Made by a program: the position numbers and the translations under genes. From NCBI GenBank assembly GCA_902524795.1, contig CABZEU010000004.1, forward strand, positions 1-64,000: 64,000 bases of DNA, read 5' to 3'. Below the pieces are notes generated by a model. It made no database searches. It had not been told where the DNA came from and saw only the letters and a program-made list of their open reading frames with translations. Positions 8,945 through 19,639 of this stretch are shown piece by piece. The stretch comes from an uncultured Pelagibacteraceae bacterium (lineage in GTDB: Bacteria > Pseudomonadota > Alphaproteobacteria > Pelagibacterales > AG-422-B15). Every line of letters begins with the position of its first letter. Position 1 is the stretch's first letter.

Positions 8945-10928
8945 ATAAGATCAGTTCCTCTTCAGCACTAACACTGTCACCGGCCTTAACTAGTATCTTT
9001 TCAATCACGCAATCTTTTTCACTTTTTAGAATATTTTCCATTTTCATAGCTTCTATTATTAGTAATTGATCGGCGTTTTTCACCTTCTGACCCTCAATAA
9101 CATCAACTGATTTAATCAATCCAGGCATGGGTGACATTAATTTCTTAGATAAGTCTTCTTTTGCGTCTTTTGGCATTAACTTAAGAAGGTCTTTTTGTGT
9201 ACTTTGAACTACAACTGTTTTTGTCCTACAATCTAAAAAACTTACATCCGAAGTATGCATATTAATAAGATCATTTATTTTAAAATAAAATATTTCTTCA
9301 TTTACTTTAAATGAACACAGTTTTTGATTTAAATTGAATGAAGATTCTACTTTAATTTTTTTCTTGTTAATCTCAATTAACAAAGACAACGAATTATTAA
9401 CAATAGCTGCCTCATTCACGAAAGTATCTAAATAGTCTTCATAAATTTTAACACTGAATTTTTTGCTTATGACATTACTTAAATTAAAAGATTGTTTTGC
9501 ATAAATAAGCATTGCAATAATTCCGAATTTTAGACGCTTATCATCCGTCATTGTCAAATTTGATGAATAGCCATTCTTAAATTTTTCTTTAATGAAATTA
9601 GTACTTATTTCCCCTTTTTGAAATTTTTTGTCTTCTAAAATAGCTATTAAGAAATCGATATTATTTTCTAAGCCTGAAAGATAGTAGTTTTGAAGTGAAT
9701 TGATCATTAGATTGATAGCACTTATTCTGTCTTTGCTATGAATAGCTAATTTCGAAATCATGGGGTCATAGTACAATGAAACCTCAGATCCTGGATTAAT
9801 GCCTGTGTCATTTCTTATCACTTCATAATCTTTTTCAATTTTTTTAGGTTCGATATATCTAGTGACTCTTCCAATTGAGGGAAGAAAGTCCTTCGTAGGA
9901 TCCTCTGCATAAATTCTGGACTCAATTGACCAACCATTTAGCTTTACATCTTCTTGTCGGATAGCTAATTTCTTATTATCTGCGCTCAAGATCATTTGCT
10001 CAACCAAATCAATACCTGTAACTAGTTCTGTTACAGGATGTTCAACTTGTAATCTTGTATTCATCTCTAAGAAATAGAAGTTCTTTTTTGAGTCTACAAC
10101 GAATTCGACAGTACCAGCTGAGTCATACTTGACCTCTTTAGCGAGTATTAGGGCCTGACTTGCCATTTCACTTCTCATATCTTCATCAACAAATGGTGAC
10201 GGACATTCCTCAATAACTTTCTGATATCTTCGTTGAATCGAACATTCTCTTTCACCTAAATGAATCTGATTTCCATGCTTATCACAAAGTATTTGAATTT
10301 CTATGTGTCTTGGTTGCTCAATATATTTCTCAATAAATACTCGATCATCTCCAAAACTTTTCTTTGACTCGCTCTTTGCAGCAATGAAGTTCTCCTCTAG
10401 TTCTCTATCTTTTCTTACAATCCTCATTCCCTTTCCACCACCTCCTGCTGAGGCTTTTAATAGAACTGGAAATCCAATTTTTTTTGAAATCTTGAGAGCT
10501 TCTGAAGCATTTTTTACTGGCGCAGTGTGGCCAGGAATTACATTGAGTTTTAATTTTATGGCAAGATTCTTCGATTCAATTTTGTCACCCATTTTTTTTA
10601 TTGCCATTTGATTTGGTCCAATGAACTTAATGTTTTCTTTTTTTAGCCTGTTAACGAACGGTGCATTCTCAGATAGGAAACCGTAGCCTGGATGAATAGC
10701 TTCTGATTTTGATTTTTTAGCTATTGATATAATTTTATCTGCATTAAGATATGAGTCACTTGGTTGCGAACCTCCAAGATAATAAGATTCATCTGCTTGT
10801 TTGACAAATAGGGCATCTTTATCTGCATCAGAATATACCGCGACTGTTTTTATTTTTAGTTTCTTAGCAGTTTTTATCACTCTGCAGGCTATTTCGCCTC
10901 TATTGGCTATCAAAATTTTTCTTATCAT
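8934..10928 (-). CDS. pccA: acetyl/propionyl-CoA carboxylase alpha subunit (biotin carboxylase + biotin carrier)
   Basis: Carboxylates its own biotin with bicarbonate and ATP; the beta subunit then transfers CO2 to the acyl-CoA. The 664 residues show an N-terminal biotin carboxylase (IANRGEIACR, then the ATP-grasp loop KASAGGGGKGMR, and LEMNTRLQVEHPVTE), a middle beta-rich linker, and a C-terminal biotin carrier domain with AMKM around Lys629. It lies 2 nt downstream of pccB in the same direction. With methylmalonyl-CoA mutase this pair would feed propionyl-CoA into the TCA cycle. The acyl specificity is inferred from the partner. Confidence 0.95.
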   Translation of the reverse strand: MIRKILIANRGEIACRVIKTAKKLKIKTVAVYSDADKDALFVKQADESYYLGGSQPSDSYLNADKIISIAKKSKSEAIHPGYGFLSENAPFVNRLKKENIKFIGPNQMAIKKMGDKIESKNLAIKLKLNVIPGHTAPVKNASEALKISKKIGFPVLLKASAGGGGKGMRIVRKDRELEENFIAAKSESKKSFGDDRVFIEKYIEQPRHIEIQILCDKHGNQIHLGERECSIQRRYQKVIEECPSPFVDEDMRSEMASQALILAKEVKYDSAGTVEFVVDSKKNFYFLEMNTRLQVEHPVTELVTGIDLVEQMILSADNKKLAIRQEDVKLNGWSIESRIYAEDPTKDFLPSIGRVTRYIEPKKIEKDYEVIRNDTGINPGSEVSLYYDPMISKLAIHSKDRISAINLMINSLQNYYLSGLENNIDFLIAILEDKKFQKGEISTNFIKEKFKNGYSSNLTMTDDKRLKFGIIAMLIYAKQSFNLSNVISKKFSVKIYEDYLDTFVNEAAIVNNSLSLLIEINKKKIKVESSFNLNQKLCSFKVNEEIFYFKINDLINMHTSDVSFLDCRTKTVVVQSTQKDLLKLMPKDAKEDLSKKLMSPMPGLIKSVDVIEGQKVKNADQLLIIEAMKMENILKSEKDCVIEKILVKAGDSVSAEEELILFKN

Positions 10929-10930
10929 TT

Positions 10931-12463
10931 TTACAGTGGAATATTGTCGTGTTTTTTTAATGGCAAAGAAAGTTCTTTGTCTTTTAGATTCTCTAGGGCT
11001 GTTGCTATTCTCTTTCTTGTAGAGTGTGGTCTAATTACATCGTCAATAAATCCCCTTTTTGATGCAATAAATGGATTTGCAAATTGTTCTGTATAATCTT
11101 GTGTTCTTTTTTTTATTTTTTCCTTATCCTTAATTTCATTTCTATATAAAATTTCTGTCGCTCCTTTTGCTCCCATTACTGCAATTTCAGCACTAGGCCA
11201 TGCATAATTTAGATCTCCCCTGAGATGTTTTGATGACATCACAACATAGGCTCCTCCATATGCTTTTCTTGTAATAATCGTTATCTTGGGAACGGTAGCT
11301 TCGGCATATGCAAATAATAACTTTGCGCCATTTTTTATAATTCCATTGTGTTCTTGAGATACACCTGGCAAGAAACCTGGAACATCAACAAAGGTTACAA
11401 TAGGAATATTAAAGCAATCACAAAATCTAACAAATCTTCCACCTTTTTTACCTGAGTCGATATCTAGACATCCGGCTAATACGAGCGGTTGGTTGGCAAC
11501 AAATCCAACAGTTCTGCCTTCAACTGTTCCAAATCCTGTAATAATATTTTTTGCATAATCTTTTTGAATTTCAAAGAAATAATTATTATCAACCACTTTT
11601 GTGATCAACTCCTTCATATCATATGGTTTATTTGGATTGTCAGGTACTAGAGTATCAAGAGAATAATCAGGACTTAAGTCCTGAAAATCTTTTTTATTAT
11701 TATTTGATTTCTCTCTATTGCTAGACGGTAGTAAATCAATAAGGTTCTTAACCTCGTGAAGAGTTTCAATATCATTATTAAAAGCTCCATCAGCAACCGA
11801 TGATTTTGATGTATGAGTTTTAGCTCCTCCAAGCTCTTCTTGACTTACATTTTCCTGTGTGACCGTTTTAACTACATCAGGTCCTGTAACGAACATAAAA
11901 GAAGTATTCTTAACCATAAAGATGAAATCTGTCATCGCGGGAGAGTAAACCGCACCACCCGCACATGGCCCCATAATAACAGATATTTGAGGAACAACAC
12001 CTGAAGCAAGAACATTTCTTTTAAAAACTTCTGCGTAGCCAGCAAGTGATGCAACGCCTTCTTGTATTCTTGCGCCACCTGAATCATTTATTCCTATAAT
12101 TGGTGCGCCCACTTTCATTGCCATATCCATAACTTTACAAATTTTTTCTGCATGAGCTTCTGATAGAGAGCCTCCAAAAACAGTAAAATCTTGACTAAAT
12201 ATATAAACGAGTTTCCCGTTTATTCTTCCACTACCTGTAACAACACCATCACCAGCATATTTCTGTTTTTCCATTCCAAAATCATTTGTTCGATGTTCTA
12301 CATACATGTCATATTCTTCAAAAGAGTCGTCATCTATAATGATATCTATTCTCTCTCTAGCAGTTAACTTTCCTCTAGCATGCTGAGCGTCTACGCGCTT
12401 CTTACCACCACCAAGTTTAGCTTGTTCTCTCTTTTTTTCTAATTCTTTGATTATGTCTGTCAT
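10931..12463 (-). CDS. pccB: propionyl-CoA carboxylase beta subunit (carboxyltransferase)
   Basis: Transfers the carboxyl group from carboxybiotin to propionyl-CoA. The 510 residues have both crotonase-fold halves: [12 protein letters not shown] and [17 protein letters not shown] in the first, and [17 protein letters not shown] plus [19 protein letters not shown] in the second. The opening [20 protein letters not shown] matches PccB starts. No Shine-Dalgarno sequence precedes the ATG, and a good -10 element lies only 7 nt before it, so the mRNA may be leaderless. Confidence 0.96.
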   Translation of the reverse strand: MTDIIKELEKKREQAKLGGGKKRVDAQHARGKLTARERIDIIIDDDSFEEYDMYVEHRTNDFGMEKQKYAGDGVVTGSGRINGKLVYIFSQDFTVFGGSLSEAHAEKICKVMDMAMKVGAPIIGINDSGGARIQEGVASLAGYAEVFKRNVLASGVVPQISVIMGPCAGGAVYSPAMTDFIFMVKNTSFMFVTGPDVVKTVTQENVSQEELGGAKTHTSKSSVADGAFNNDIETLHEVKNLIDLLPSSNREKSNNNKKDFQDLSPDYSLDTLVPDNPNKPYDMKELITKVVDNNYFFEIQKDYAKNIITGFGTVEGRTVGFVANQPLVLAGCLDIDSGKKGGRFVRFCDCFNIPIVTFVDVPGFLPGVSQEHNGIIKNGAKLLFAYAEATVPKITIITRKAYGGAYVVMSSKHLRGDLNYAWPSAEIAVMGAKGATEILYRNEIKDKEKIKKRTQDYTEQFANPFIASKRGFIDDVIRPHSTRKRIATALENLKDKELSLPLKKHDNIPL

Positions 12464-12500
12464 GAACTCTATAATATATCATATATCTTAATTATCAATT
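12463..12500 (-). promoter_or_regulatory. putative sigma70 promoter of pccBA, possibly leaderless
   Basis: On the minus strand TTGATA (12493-12498) is followed after 16 nt by TATTAT (12471-12476). The predicted transcription start falls on or next to the A of the pccB start codon at 12463, and no ribosome-binding site is present between them. Confidence 0.55.
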
Positions 12501-13369
12501 TATAAGTATTCTTCAAAGTGAGAAGGTAATTTTGCATTGATATTTACTTTTCGGTTATCTTGATCAACAAAGTTTAATTGACCTGCATGTAAAAATAAAT
12601 TCTTTTGAGTAGCATCTTTATTATATTGATAATATTTTTTATCCCCCAGTATTGGAGATTGATTTAAATAGCAATGCAGGCGAATTTGATGCTTTCTTCC
12701 TGAGGATGGTTGTAGCTTAATAAAATAAAGCTTATTTTTAAGTTCTTTTATTACTTCATACTTAGTACTCGCATCCAAAATTTTTCCCATCTTACTCAAT
12801 CTATCATTAAATATACCTTTATTCTTTTTTGGTTTATTTTTTACGATAGCAAAATATGTTTTTGTAATCTTTTTAGTTGATAGTAGCTTATGGAAAAATC
12901 TTGCTGCATTGAGATTTAAAGCAACAATTAACAATCCAGAAGTATCCTTGTCTAATCTGTGTACTAATTTTGGCGTATCGTTTTCAGTTGCAAGAAATTT
13001 GATTAAATCATCAATCGAAATATTAATTTTTGAACCTCTTTGACAGGCTATGCCGCTCCATTTATTTATTACGACAAAATTTTTATTTCTAAAAACAACA
13101 GATTTCTTAATTTTAGATTTTAAACTTTCTGGAACTGTAATATCTATATTCTTATCAACATTAGTTGTATATTCTTTAAATACTATAATTTGGTCAGCCT
13201 CTAGTAGCCTGTAATTACTACTTGATTTTTTTTTGTTTACTTTAATATTTTTTTTTCTGATTTCTCTTTGTATCAATGAAAAAGGGATTGCTAGTTGTTC
13301 CTTCAAAAATTTATCTAACCTTATTCCAGCTGAGTCTCTATCAACTATGATTAATTTTTTCGAGCTCAC
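12500..13369 (-). CDS. RluC/RluD-family rRNA pseudouridine synthase
   Basis: Isomerises uridines to pseudouridine in 23S rRNA. It has an N-terminal S4-like RNA-binding domain (about 14-62) and the RluA-family catalytic motif HRLDKDTSGLL with Asp140 as nucleophile; the C-terminal RKHQIRLHCY segment is also diagnostic. 289 residues. It follows rplQ by 41 nt in the same direction. RluC is slightly favoured over RluD by the length and S4 domain, but the target position cannot be fixed from sequence. Confidence 0.9.
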   Translation of the reverse strand: MSSKKLIIVDRDSAGIRLDKFLKEQLAIPFSLIQREIRKKNIKVNKKKSSSNYRLLEADQIIVFKEYTTNVDKNIDITVPESLKSKIKKSVVFRNKNFVVINKWSGIACQRGSKINISIDDLIKFLATENDTPKLVHRLDKDTSGLLIVALNLNAARFFHKLLSTKKITKTYFAIVKNKPKKNKGIFNDRLSKMGKILDASTKYEVIKELKNKLYFIKLQPSSGRKHQIRLHCYLNQSPILGDKKYYQYNKDATQKNLFLHAGQLNFVDQDNRKVNINAKLPSHFEEYL

Positions 13370-13410
13370 AAAATTTTATGAATGAAAAAGAAATGAATGT
13401 AATATATAAA

Positions 13411-13773
13411 TTATTTACCTTGTTCCAAAATTTGGATAAATGCCATGGGTGCATTGTCTCCAGTTCTGTAACCAGCTTTTATAATCCTACAATATCCGCC
13501 ATTTCTCTCCTTGAATCTTTCTGAGAGATCACCAAACACCTTAGTTACGGCCTCTTTATCTCTGAGAGAAGCAAATGCATTTGTTCTTGATGATTGCTTA
13601 TTTTTCTTTCCAAGTGTGATAATTTTTTCAACAAATGGCCTTAATTCTTTTGCTTTTGGTAACGTGGTTTTGATTGTTTCATGTTTTATTAGTGAAACAG
13701 CCATATTCTCTAACATAGCTAATCTATGAGTAGATGTTTTATTAAGTTTTCGTTTTGCTATGCCGTGTCTCAT
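13411..13773 (-). CDS. rplQ: 50S ribosomal protein L17
   Basis: Large-subunit protein near the exit tunnel. The opening [17 protein letters not shown] and the [17 protein letters not shown] segment are diagnostic, and 120 residues is normal for the short bacterial form. It is the last gene of the alpha operon, 2 nt after rpoA. Confidence 0.98.
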   Translation of the reverse strand: MRHGIAKRKLNKTSTHRLAMLENMAVSLIKHETIKTTLPKAKELRPFVEKIITLGKKNKQSSRTNAFASLRDKEAVTKVFGDLSERFKERNGGYCRIIKAGYRTGDNAPMAFIQILEQGK

Positions 13774-13775
13774 GG

Positions 13776-14798
13776 TTAGTTATATGGATCCTCAATCTTT
13801 CTTGCAAGTTCCTCAATATTTTCGGGTGGCCAATTTGGTACTTCCATGCCAAGGTAAAGAGACATAGTTCCTAAAACTTCTTTAATTTCGTTAAGTGACT
13901 TTCTACCAAAATTTGGTGTTCTTAACATTTCAATTTCACTTTTTTGGACAAGATCGCCTATGTAGATTATATTATCGTTGCGAAGACAATTCATTGACCT
14001 CACAGAAAGTTCGAGTTCTTCAACCTTTCTTAATAAGTTTTTATTAAATTGGGGCTCTAAAGTATCAGGCTCCTCTTGTATTTCTTCAGGCTCTTCAAAA
14101 TTAATAAAAGACTGAAGTTGGTCCTGAATGATCCTTGCTGCAAAAGCAATAGCGTCATCAGGTGTTACTGATCCATTGGTTTCAATGGTAAGAATTAATT
14201 TGTCATAATCTAAAACTTTTCCTTCTCTTGTATTTTCAATACTGTATGACACTTGTTTTACTGGACTAAAGATTGAGTCAATAGGTATTAATCCTATGGC
14301 AGAGTCTTCAGGTTTATTATGCTCAGCAGCAACATAACCTTTTCCTTTAGCTACAGTTAATTCCATATTGAATTCTGTATTATCATCTAGGTTACATATT
14401 ACTAATTCAGGGTTTATAATATCTATCTCTGAAGGCGTATTAATCATACCCGCTGTAATTTCACCTGGACCTGTTACATTCAAGTTCATCTTTCTGACCC
14501 CCTCTGAATGCATATTTAAAGATAAAGATTTAATATTCAAAACAATATCAGTAACGTCTTCACGAACACCATCTATAGAAGAAAATTCATGAAGGACATT
14601 GTCTATTTTAATAGCCGTAACTGCGGTGCCTTGCAACGAAGATAAAAGAACCCTTCTTAAAGCATTGCCTAAAGTTAATCCAAAACCTCTTTCTAAAGGT
14701 TCTGCTACTAAGGTAGCTTTATACTGCGAGTTTTCATCGTTCGTTAATTTCAATTTAGATGGCTTAATTAATGTTTGCCAATTATTTATTATACTCAT
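13776..14798 (-). CDS. rpoA: DNA-directed RNA polymerase alpha subunit
   Basis: The alpha dimer nucleates RNA polymerase assembly and contacts activators and UP elements. The 340 residues comprise the N-terminal dimerisation domain ([21 protein letters not shown] near 33-54) and, after an acidic linker, a helix-hairpin-helix C-terminal domain ([18 protein letters not shown] ... [12 protein letters not shown]). It lies between rpsK and rplQ as in the classical alpha operon. rpsD is not here; it is at 61612. Confidence 0.99.
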   Translation of the reverse strand: MSIINNWQTLIKPSKLKLTNDENSQYKATLVAEPLERGFGLTLGNALRRVLLSSLQGTAVTAIKIDNVLHEFSSIDGVREDVTDIVLNIKSLSLNMHSEGVRKMNLNVTGPGEITAGMINTPSEIDIINPELVICNLDDNTEFNMELTVAKGKGYVAAEHNKPEDSAIGLIPIDSIFSPVKQVSYSIENTREGKVLDYDKLILTIETNGSVTPDDAIAFAARIIQDQLQSFINFEEPEEIQEEPDTLEPQFNKNLLRKVEELELSVRSMNCLRNDNIIYIGDLVQKSEIEMLRTPNFGRKSLNEIKEVLGTMSLYLGMEVPNWPPENIEELARKIEDPYN

Positions 14799-14819
14799 GG
14801 TTATTCCTCTTATAAAAAA

Positions 14820-15209
14820 CTAAACTCTTCTCTTCTTTGGCGGTCTGCAGCCATTATGTGGAATGGGCGTGGTATCTTTTATTGAAGTTATATAAAATCC
14901 TATAGTCTGCAGGGCACGAAGAGCGGACTCACGACCACCACCTGGACCTTTAACGAATACCTGTAAATTCTTTAACCCAAATTCTTTAGCTTTTGTCCCA
15001 GCGTCTTCCGCAGCTATTTGAGCTGCGTAAGGAGTTGATTTTCTAGATCCTTTAAAGCCTTTAACTCCTGCAGAAGACCAGGCAATGCTATTGCCTTGCT
15101 CGTCCGTAATAGTAATCATTGTATTATTAAAGGTCGCATTTATATAGGCGAGCCCAGAAATAATACTTTTTCTTTGCTTCTTTTTTTTTGTTGACTTTAT
15201 TTCAGCCAT
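14820..15209 (-). CDS. rpsK: 30S ribosomal protein S11
   Basis: Platform protein of the 30S subunit that helps form the mRNA exit site. The 129 residues contain [16 protein letters not shown] and the C-terminal [18 protein letters not shown] signature. It is 2 nt downstream of rpsM. Confidence 0.99.
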   Translation of the reverse strand: MAEIKSTKKKKQRKSIISGLAYINATFNNTMITITDEQGNSIAWSSAGVKGFKGSRKSTPYAAQIAAEDAGTKAKEFGLKNLQVFVKGPGGGRESALRALQTIGFYITSIKDTTPIPHNGCRPPKKRRV

Positions 15210-15211
15210 AA

Positions 15212-15589
15212 TTATTTAGTAACTTTCTTCTTACCCGCAATTGCTATTGCTTTACCTTTTTTTGTTCGAGCGTTAGTGTGAGTTCTTTGACCTCTACAAG
15301 GTAAATTTCTTCTATGCCTGACACCTCTATAAGTTCCTAAATCTTTTAATCTTTTTATGTTACCTGAAACTTCTCTTCTTAAGTCACCTTCAACTAAAAA
15401 TGAGGAAGATATGACATCTGATATATTTTTAATTTCTGACTCTGATAAATCTTGAACTCTTGCATTTGAATCTACGTTTGCTTTTAAACAAATATCGTTA
15501 GAAACCTTGTTGCCAATACCGTATACATATGTGAGTGCTATTTTTAGCTTCTTTTGTGTTGGAATGTTTATACCAGCGATCCTTGCCAT
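15212..15589 (-). CDS. rpsM: 30S ribosomal protein S13
   Basis: Head protein of the 30S subunit contacting L5 and the P-site t[17 protein letters not shown] and the [24 protein letters not shown]-like tail are diagnostic; 125 residues. First gene of the alpha operon, with its own promoter in the 63-nt gap after adk. Confidence 0.99.
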   Translation of the reverse strand: MARIAGINIPTQKKLKIALTYVYGIGNKVSNDICLKANVDSNARVQDLSESEIKNISDVISSSFLVEGDLRREVSGNIKRLKDLGTYRGVRHRRNLPCRGQRTHTNARTKKGKAIAIAGKKKVTK

Positions 15590-15621
15590 GATTAGAACCT
15601 AAAAAAAGAATTATTGAGAGA

Positions 15622-15656
15622 ATGCGGGATTATATGATTATTGATCAATTGGTCAA
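15622..15656 (-). promoter_or_regulatory. sigma70-like promoter for the alpha operon (rpsM-rpsK-rpoA-rplQ)
   Basis: On the minus strand TTGACC (15651-15656) and a perfect TATAAT (15629-15634) are separated by 16 nt. The -35 box overlaps the adk stop codon. The predicted start near 15622 leaves a leader of about 30 nt before rpsM, containing an AGGTT stretch. Confidence 0.75.
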
Positions 15657-16231
15657 GCATTTAAAGAGGCCTCTATATGAGAGCTAATACCTTGATTTAT
15701 ATCACTTATTGCTCCTGTTCCGAGCACTTTTCTGACAAGATTCTGAGAAGAATAGTATTCGATTAAAGGCTCTGTTTCAGAAGAATAAGTATGCAGTCTC
15801 TTAGACAATGTTTCCAAATTATCATCAGATCGACCTTCTGTTGTACTTCTATTCATAATTCTTTCCTTTAATACATTTTCGTTGACATTAAGCAAAATTA
15901 CACAAAGTATTTTTTCATTAATGCTTACCATTAAATGGTCAAGTAACTCAGCCTGTTTTTTATTTCTTGGAAAGCCATCAAACAAGAAGCCCTTCTTATT
16001 ATTTTTATTCTCATCTATGAATTGCTTTATCAATTCAATCGTCGTTTCATTCGATACTAATTTACCATCATTTATTGTATTTTTTATTTGAATACCTAAA
16101 TTTGTTTCTTTGCTGCTTTCTTTTCTTAATAAATCACCTGTAGAAAGATGATTAAGGAAATATTTTTCACATATCAACTTTGCTTGAGTTCCTTTGCCGG
16201 CACCTGGGGGTCCAAACAAAACTATATTCAT
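15653..16231 (-). CDS. adk: adenylate kinase
   Basis: Interconverts ATP + AMP and 2 ADP. It has the P-loop GPPGAGKGTQ (7-16), the AMP-binding LSTGDLLR, and FDGFPRNKKQAELL. At 192 residues it is the short-lid form without the zinc-type insert, common in alphaproteobacteria. Its ATG overlaps the secY stop (ATGA), so it is the distal member of the spc operon. Confidence 0.98.
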   Translation of the reverse strand: MNIVLFGPPGAGKGTQAKLICEKYFLNHLSTGDLLRKESSKETNLGIQIKNTINDGKLVSNETTIELIKQFIDENKNNKKGFLFDGFPRNKKQAELLDHLMVSINEKILCVILLNVNENVLKERIMNRSTTEGRSDDNLETLSKRLHTYSSETEPLIEYYSSQNLVRKVLGTGAISDINQGISSHIEASLNA

Positions 16232-17559
16232 CGCCTTGATCCTCTCAATCGCGATTTTTTGATAAGAGATTCATACTGATAGGCAAACAAGTGACTTTGT
16301 ATTTGTCCAACAGTATCCATGCCCACTACTACAACAATAAGTAAGGATGTACCTCCTAGATAAAAAGGAATTGAATATTGAGATATTAATATTTCTGGCA
16401 AAATACAAACGAAAGCTAAATACATTGCGCCTATGGTTGTGATCCTAGAAAGGACAAAATCAATATACTCAGCTGTTTTTTCTCCAGGGCGTATTCCGGG
16501 GATAAATCCACCTTGCCTTTTAAGATTATCTGCAGTTTCAGTCGGATTAAAAACAATTGAAGTATAGAAAAAAGCAAAAAAGATTATTGCAGAAGCATAA
16601 AGTAGCATATAGGCAGGTTGTCCTCTGCCTAAAAGAGCCGCAATATCATTTAAAAGTCCAGACTCAGCTGATACATTAAAATTTGCAATGGTTATTGGAA
16701 GCAATAGTATTGAAGATGCAAAAATTGCAGGAATTACTCCAGCAGTATTAAGTTTTAAGGGTAAATGAGAACTATCACCAGCAAACATTTTATTACCCAT
16801 TTGTCTTTTTGGGTATTGAACTATCAACCTTCTTTGAGCTCTTTCCATAAAAACAATGAAAACTACGATTGCAATAATCATTATTAATAAGAGTAATAGT
16901 GTGATTGTGGATATAGTTCCCTGCCTTCCCAAGGTCATAGTATTAATAAGAGCGCTTGGAATTTCAGCTACAATTCCTGAAAATATTATTAAGGAAATAC
17001 CATTTCCTATACCACGACTTGTAATTTGCTCACCAAGCCACATTAAAAATACCGTTCCACCTGTTAAGGTAATCGTAGTCGATAATCTAAAGAATAGACC
17101 GGGATCTGTTACAACTTTACCCGCTGATTCAAGGCCTACTGAGATACCATATCCCTGAAGCAACGCTAATATTACTGTTCCATATCTTGTATATTGAGTA
17201 ATTTTACGTCTTCCAGGCTCGCCCTCTTTTTTAAGGTTGGCTAAGTGCGGCGACACACTCGTCATCAGCTGCATTATGATTGAAGAAGATATATATGGCA
17301 TGATTCCTAACGCAAATATGGCCATACGGCTTATCGCACCACCTGCAAAAACGTCAAACATTCCAAGTATTCCACTTTGGTTTGTTTCCACAAGTAATTT
17401 CAATTGCTCTATATCAATTCCAGGCAATGGAATGTAGGTGCCGAATCTATAAATAATTAAAGCCCCTAAAGTAAACCAAATTCTTCGTTTCAGTTCTGTA
17501 GCTTTCGAAAATACGCTAAAATTAAAGTTAGATGCTAATTTTTCAGCAGCTGATGCCAT
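16228..17559 (-). CDS. secY: preprotein translocase channel subunit SecY
   Basis: Forms the inner-membrane protein-conducting channel with SecE (40544) and SecG. The 443 residues contain ten hydrophobic segments, an early FRIGTYIPLPGID-like element, the MQLMTSVSPHLANLKKEGEPGRRKI loop, and the cytoplasmic GFIPGIRPGEKTAEYI region. It follows rplO and overlaps adk. Confidence 0.99.
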   Translation of the reverse strand: MASAAEKLASNFNFSVFSKATELKRRIWFTLGALIIYRFGTYIPLPGIDIEQLKLLVETNQSGILGMFDVFAGGAISRMAIFALGIMPYISSSIIMQLMTSVSPHLANLKKEGEPGRRKITQYTRYGTVILALLQGYGISVGLESAGKVVTDPGLFFRLSTTITLTGGTVFLMWLGEQITSRGIGNGISLIIFSGIVAEIPSALINTMTLGRQGTISTITLLLLLIMIIAIVVFIVFMERAQRRLIVQYPKRQMGNKMFAGDSSHLPLKLNTAGVIPAIFASSILLLPITIANFNVSAESGLLNDIAALLGRGQPAYMLLYASAIIFFAFFYTSIVFNPTETADNLKRQGGFIPGIRPGEKTAEYIDFVLSRITTIGAMYLAFVCILPEILISQYSIPFYLGGTSLLIVVVVGMDTVGQIQSHLFAYQYESLIKKSRLRGSRR

Positions 17560-17564
17560 TATAA

Positions 17565-18029
17565 CTATTTCCCTTGATTGATCTTTAGTTCTATACCAAG
17601 CTTTTTTATCTTATCCTCAGCTGATTTTGTAACTTTCACGCACTCAATAGGATTTTTTGCACTTAGCTCACCTGTACCAAGAATTTTAAGAAATCTTTTA
17701 TCTTTATTTTTTAATATTCCTAACTTTTTTAAAAGATGAATATTAATCGACTGATCTTCTTTTATAGAATTCTTATCTATTAGTTTTTGAATTGAATCTA
17801 AATTTAATTCATAATAATTTTTCTTTGCAAAGTTTTTGAAGCCAAATTTAGGAAGTCTTCTATGAAGTGGCATTTGGCCACCTTCAAAACCATTTATTGC
17901 TGCCCCTGACCTAGCTTTTTGTCCTTTATGTCCGCTTCCTGACGTCTTACCTTTTCCTGATCCAATACCTCTTCCTACTCTTTTCTTTGATCTATAAGAA
18001 CTATGTTTTACTACTTCATTTAATTTCAT
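17565..18029 (-). CDS. rplO: 50S ribosomal protein L15
   Basis: Late-assembly large-subunit protein. The glycine/lysine-rich N-terminus KRVGRGIGSGKGKTSGSGHKGQKAR and GFEGGQMPLHRRLPKFGF are diagnostic; 154 residues. It lies one nt after rpmD in the spc operon. Confidence 0.98.
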   Translation of the reverse strand: MKLNEVVKHSSYRSKKRVGRGIGSGKGKTSGSGHKGQKARSGAAINGFEGGQMPLHRRLPKFGFKNFAKKNYYELNLDSIQKLIDKNSIKEDQSINIHLLKKLGILKNKDKRFLKILGTGELSAKNPIECVKVTKSAEDKIKKLGIELKINQGK

Positions 18030-18030
18030 T

Positions 18031-18213
18031 TTATTGCTCTTCCGTTTTAATTAAATGCTCAACTTTTTTTACCATTCCGCTAATTGCAGGAGTAGAATTA
18101 AGTATCACGTGGCTATTTAATTTTCTTAAACCTAAACCTCTTACAGTTGCAATCTGATCCTTTTGAGAACCAATTGTACTTTTTGTTAGAGTAATTTTTA
18201 TTTTCTTACTCAT
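18031..18213 (-). CDS. rpmD: 50S ribosomal protein L30
   Basis: Small large-subunit protein of 60 residues with the family core [20 protein letters not shown]. It overlaps the rpsE stop by 4 nt (ATGA) and sits between rpsE and rplO as in the standard spc operon. Confidence 0.97.
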   Translation of the reverse strand: MSKKIKITLTKSTIGSQKDQIATVRGLGLRKLNSHVILNSTPAISGMVKKVEHLIKTEEQ

Positions 18214-18746
18214 GATGATTCTCTCGCTGAGGTGATATTTCCAACTTTTTTACTTCTTCTTGCAGCTATTATTTTAGGTGATTTTTGATTTTTTAAGCCT
18301 TCAACAGCAGCTCTTATAATGTTGTATGGATTAGTACTTCCGACAGATTTTGCAACTATATCTTGAACTCCAAGAAGTTCAAATACTGCTCTCACAGAAC
18401 CACCAGCAATTATTCCTGTACCGGATGGAGCAGATCTCATAACTACTTTGGATGAACCATGTACACCAACTATATCATGATGCAGTGTTCTACCCTCTCT
18501 AAGGGGCACTTTAATAAGTGTCTTTTTTGCTGAGTCAGTGGCCTTCTTTATTGCTTCTGGAACCTCTTTAGCTTTTCCATGGCCAAAGCCGACTTTTCCT
18601 GACTCATCTCCTGCAACTACTAATGCTGCGAAACCAAAGCGTCTTCCACCTTTGACAACCTTAGTTACTCTATTAATTGCAACTAGCTTATCTTTTATTT
18701 CAACACCGTTTTGATCTTTTTCTCTATTTTTATTTTCTTTATTCAT
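18210..18746 (-). CDS. rpsE: 30S ribosomal protein S5
   Basis: Small-subunit protein at the mRNA entry site that influences fidelity. The 178 residues have a basic N-terminus, the double-stranded-RNA-binding-like domain with [22 protein letters not shown], and the second domain with [21 protein letters not shown]. Confidence 0.98.
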   Translation of the reverse strand: MNKENKNREKDQNGVEIKDKLVAINRVTKVVKGGRRFGFAALVVAGDESGKVGFGHGKAKEVPEAIKKATDSAKKTLIKVPLREGRTLHHDIVGVHGSSKVVMRSAPSGTGIIAGGSVRAVFELLGVQDIVAKSVGSTNPYNIIRAAVEGLKNQKSPKIIAARRSKKVGNITSARESS

Positions 18747-18756
18747 AGTTTTTTCC

Positions 18757-19104
18757 TTAAAAACTTAAGCCGTTTGATCTTGCTTCATCTGCAATATTTT
18801 TGATAATTCCATGATAAATATTTGGTCCACGATCAAGATAAATGTTTGTAATTCCCTTCTCTTTGGCGGCCTTGGCAATTTCTGCTCCAAGTATTTTTGC
18901 ATTTTCAATATTACATGCGTTTTTCTGTTTAGCTGACTTTACTGATGATGCACTGCAAATAGTTTTGCCTTGATTATCATCAATTATTTGCACATAGAGA
19001 CATTTTGAAGATTTAAATACAGAAAGTCTTGGAAGACCTTTATTGTTCTTCTTAAGTTTGTATCTAATTCTATTGGATCTTTTTTGTTTACTTGAAATAG
19101 ACAT
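18757..19104 (-). CDS. rplR: 50S ribosomal protein L18
   Basis: 5S rRNA-binding protein of the central protuberance. 115 residues with [18 protein letters not shown], and the C-terminal [21 protein letters not shown] matching the family signature. It shares one base with rplF. Confidence 0.97.
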   Translation of the reverse strand: MSISSKQKRSNRIRYKLKKNNKGLPRLSVFKSSKCLYVQIIDDNQGKTICSASSVKSAKQKNACNIENAKILGAEIAKAAKEKGITNIYLDRGPNIYHGIIKNIADEARSNGLSF

Positions 19105-19637
19105 TATTTTTTCTTACCTTCTTTTCGATTAATATACTCGTCTACATACTTAATTCCCTTACCTTTATAAGGCTCAGGTCCTCTAAATGATCTGATTTCT
19201 GCAGCTGTTTGTCCTACTAATTGTTTATTAGGACCCTTTATTTCAATATTGTTCTGCTTATCAACAGATACCGAGATATACTCTGGAATGTCATAATTAA
19301 TTGGATGACTAAAACCGAGCATTAATTCGAGTACTTTGCCTTTAAGAGTAGCTCTATACCCAACACCATTCATTTCTAATTTTTTTGAAAATCCTTCACT
19401 TACGCCAATTATAATGTTGTTTACAATATTTCTCTGCAACCCCCAGAATGGCAAAAGAGATTTGTTTTCACTCTTGGGCTTCATTTTGATAATATTTTCC
19501 TCAATATTAATTTCAATATCTTCATTTAGAGGAGATACAAGTTTCCCCATTGGACCCTCAGCCATGAAAATACCATCCTGCACATTTACTTTAACAGTAT
19601 CGGGTATCGTTATTTCTTTTGAACCAACTCTTGACAT
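19104..19637 (-). CDS. rplF: 50S ribosomal protein L6
   Basis: Large-subunit protein near the sarcin-ricin loop. 177 residues with two duplicated domains; the signature is PEPYKGKGIKYVDEYINRKEGKKK at the C-terminus. Two nt separate it from rpsH. Confidence 0.98.
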   Translation of the reverse strand: MSRVGSKEITIPDTVKVNVQDGIFMAEGPMGKLVSPLNEDIEINIEENIIKMKPKSENKSLLPFWGLQRNIVNNIIIGVSEGFSKKLEMNGVGYRATLKGKVLELMLGFSHPINYDIPEYISVSVDKQNNIEIKGPNKQLVGQTAAEIRSFRGPEPYKGKGIKYVDEYINRKEGKKK

Positions 19638-19639
19638 AA

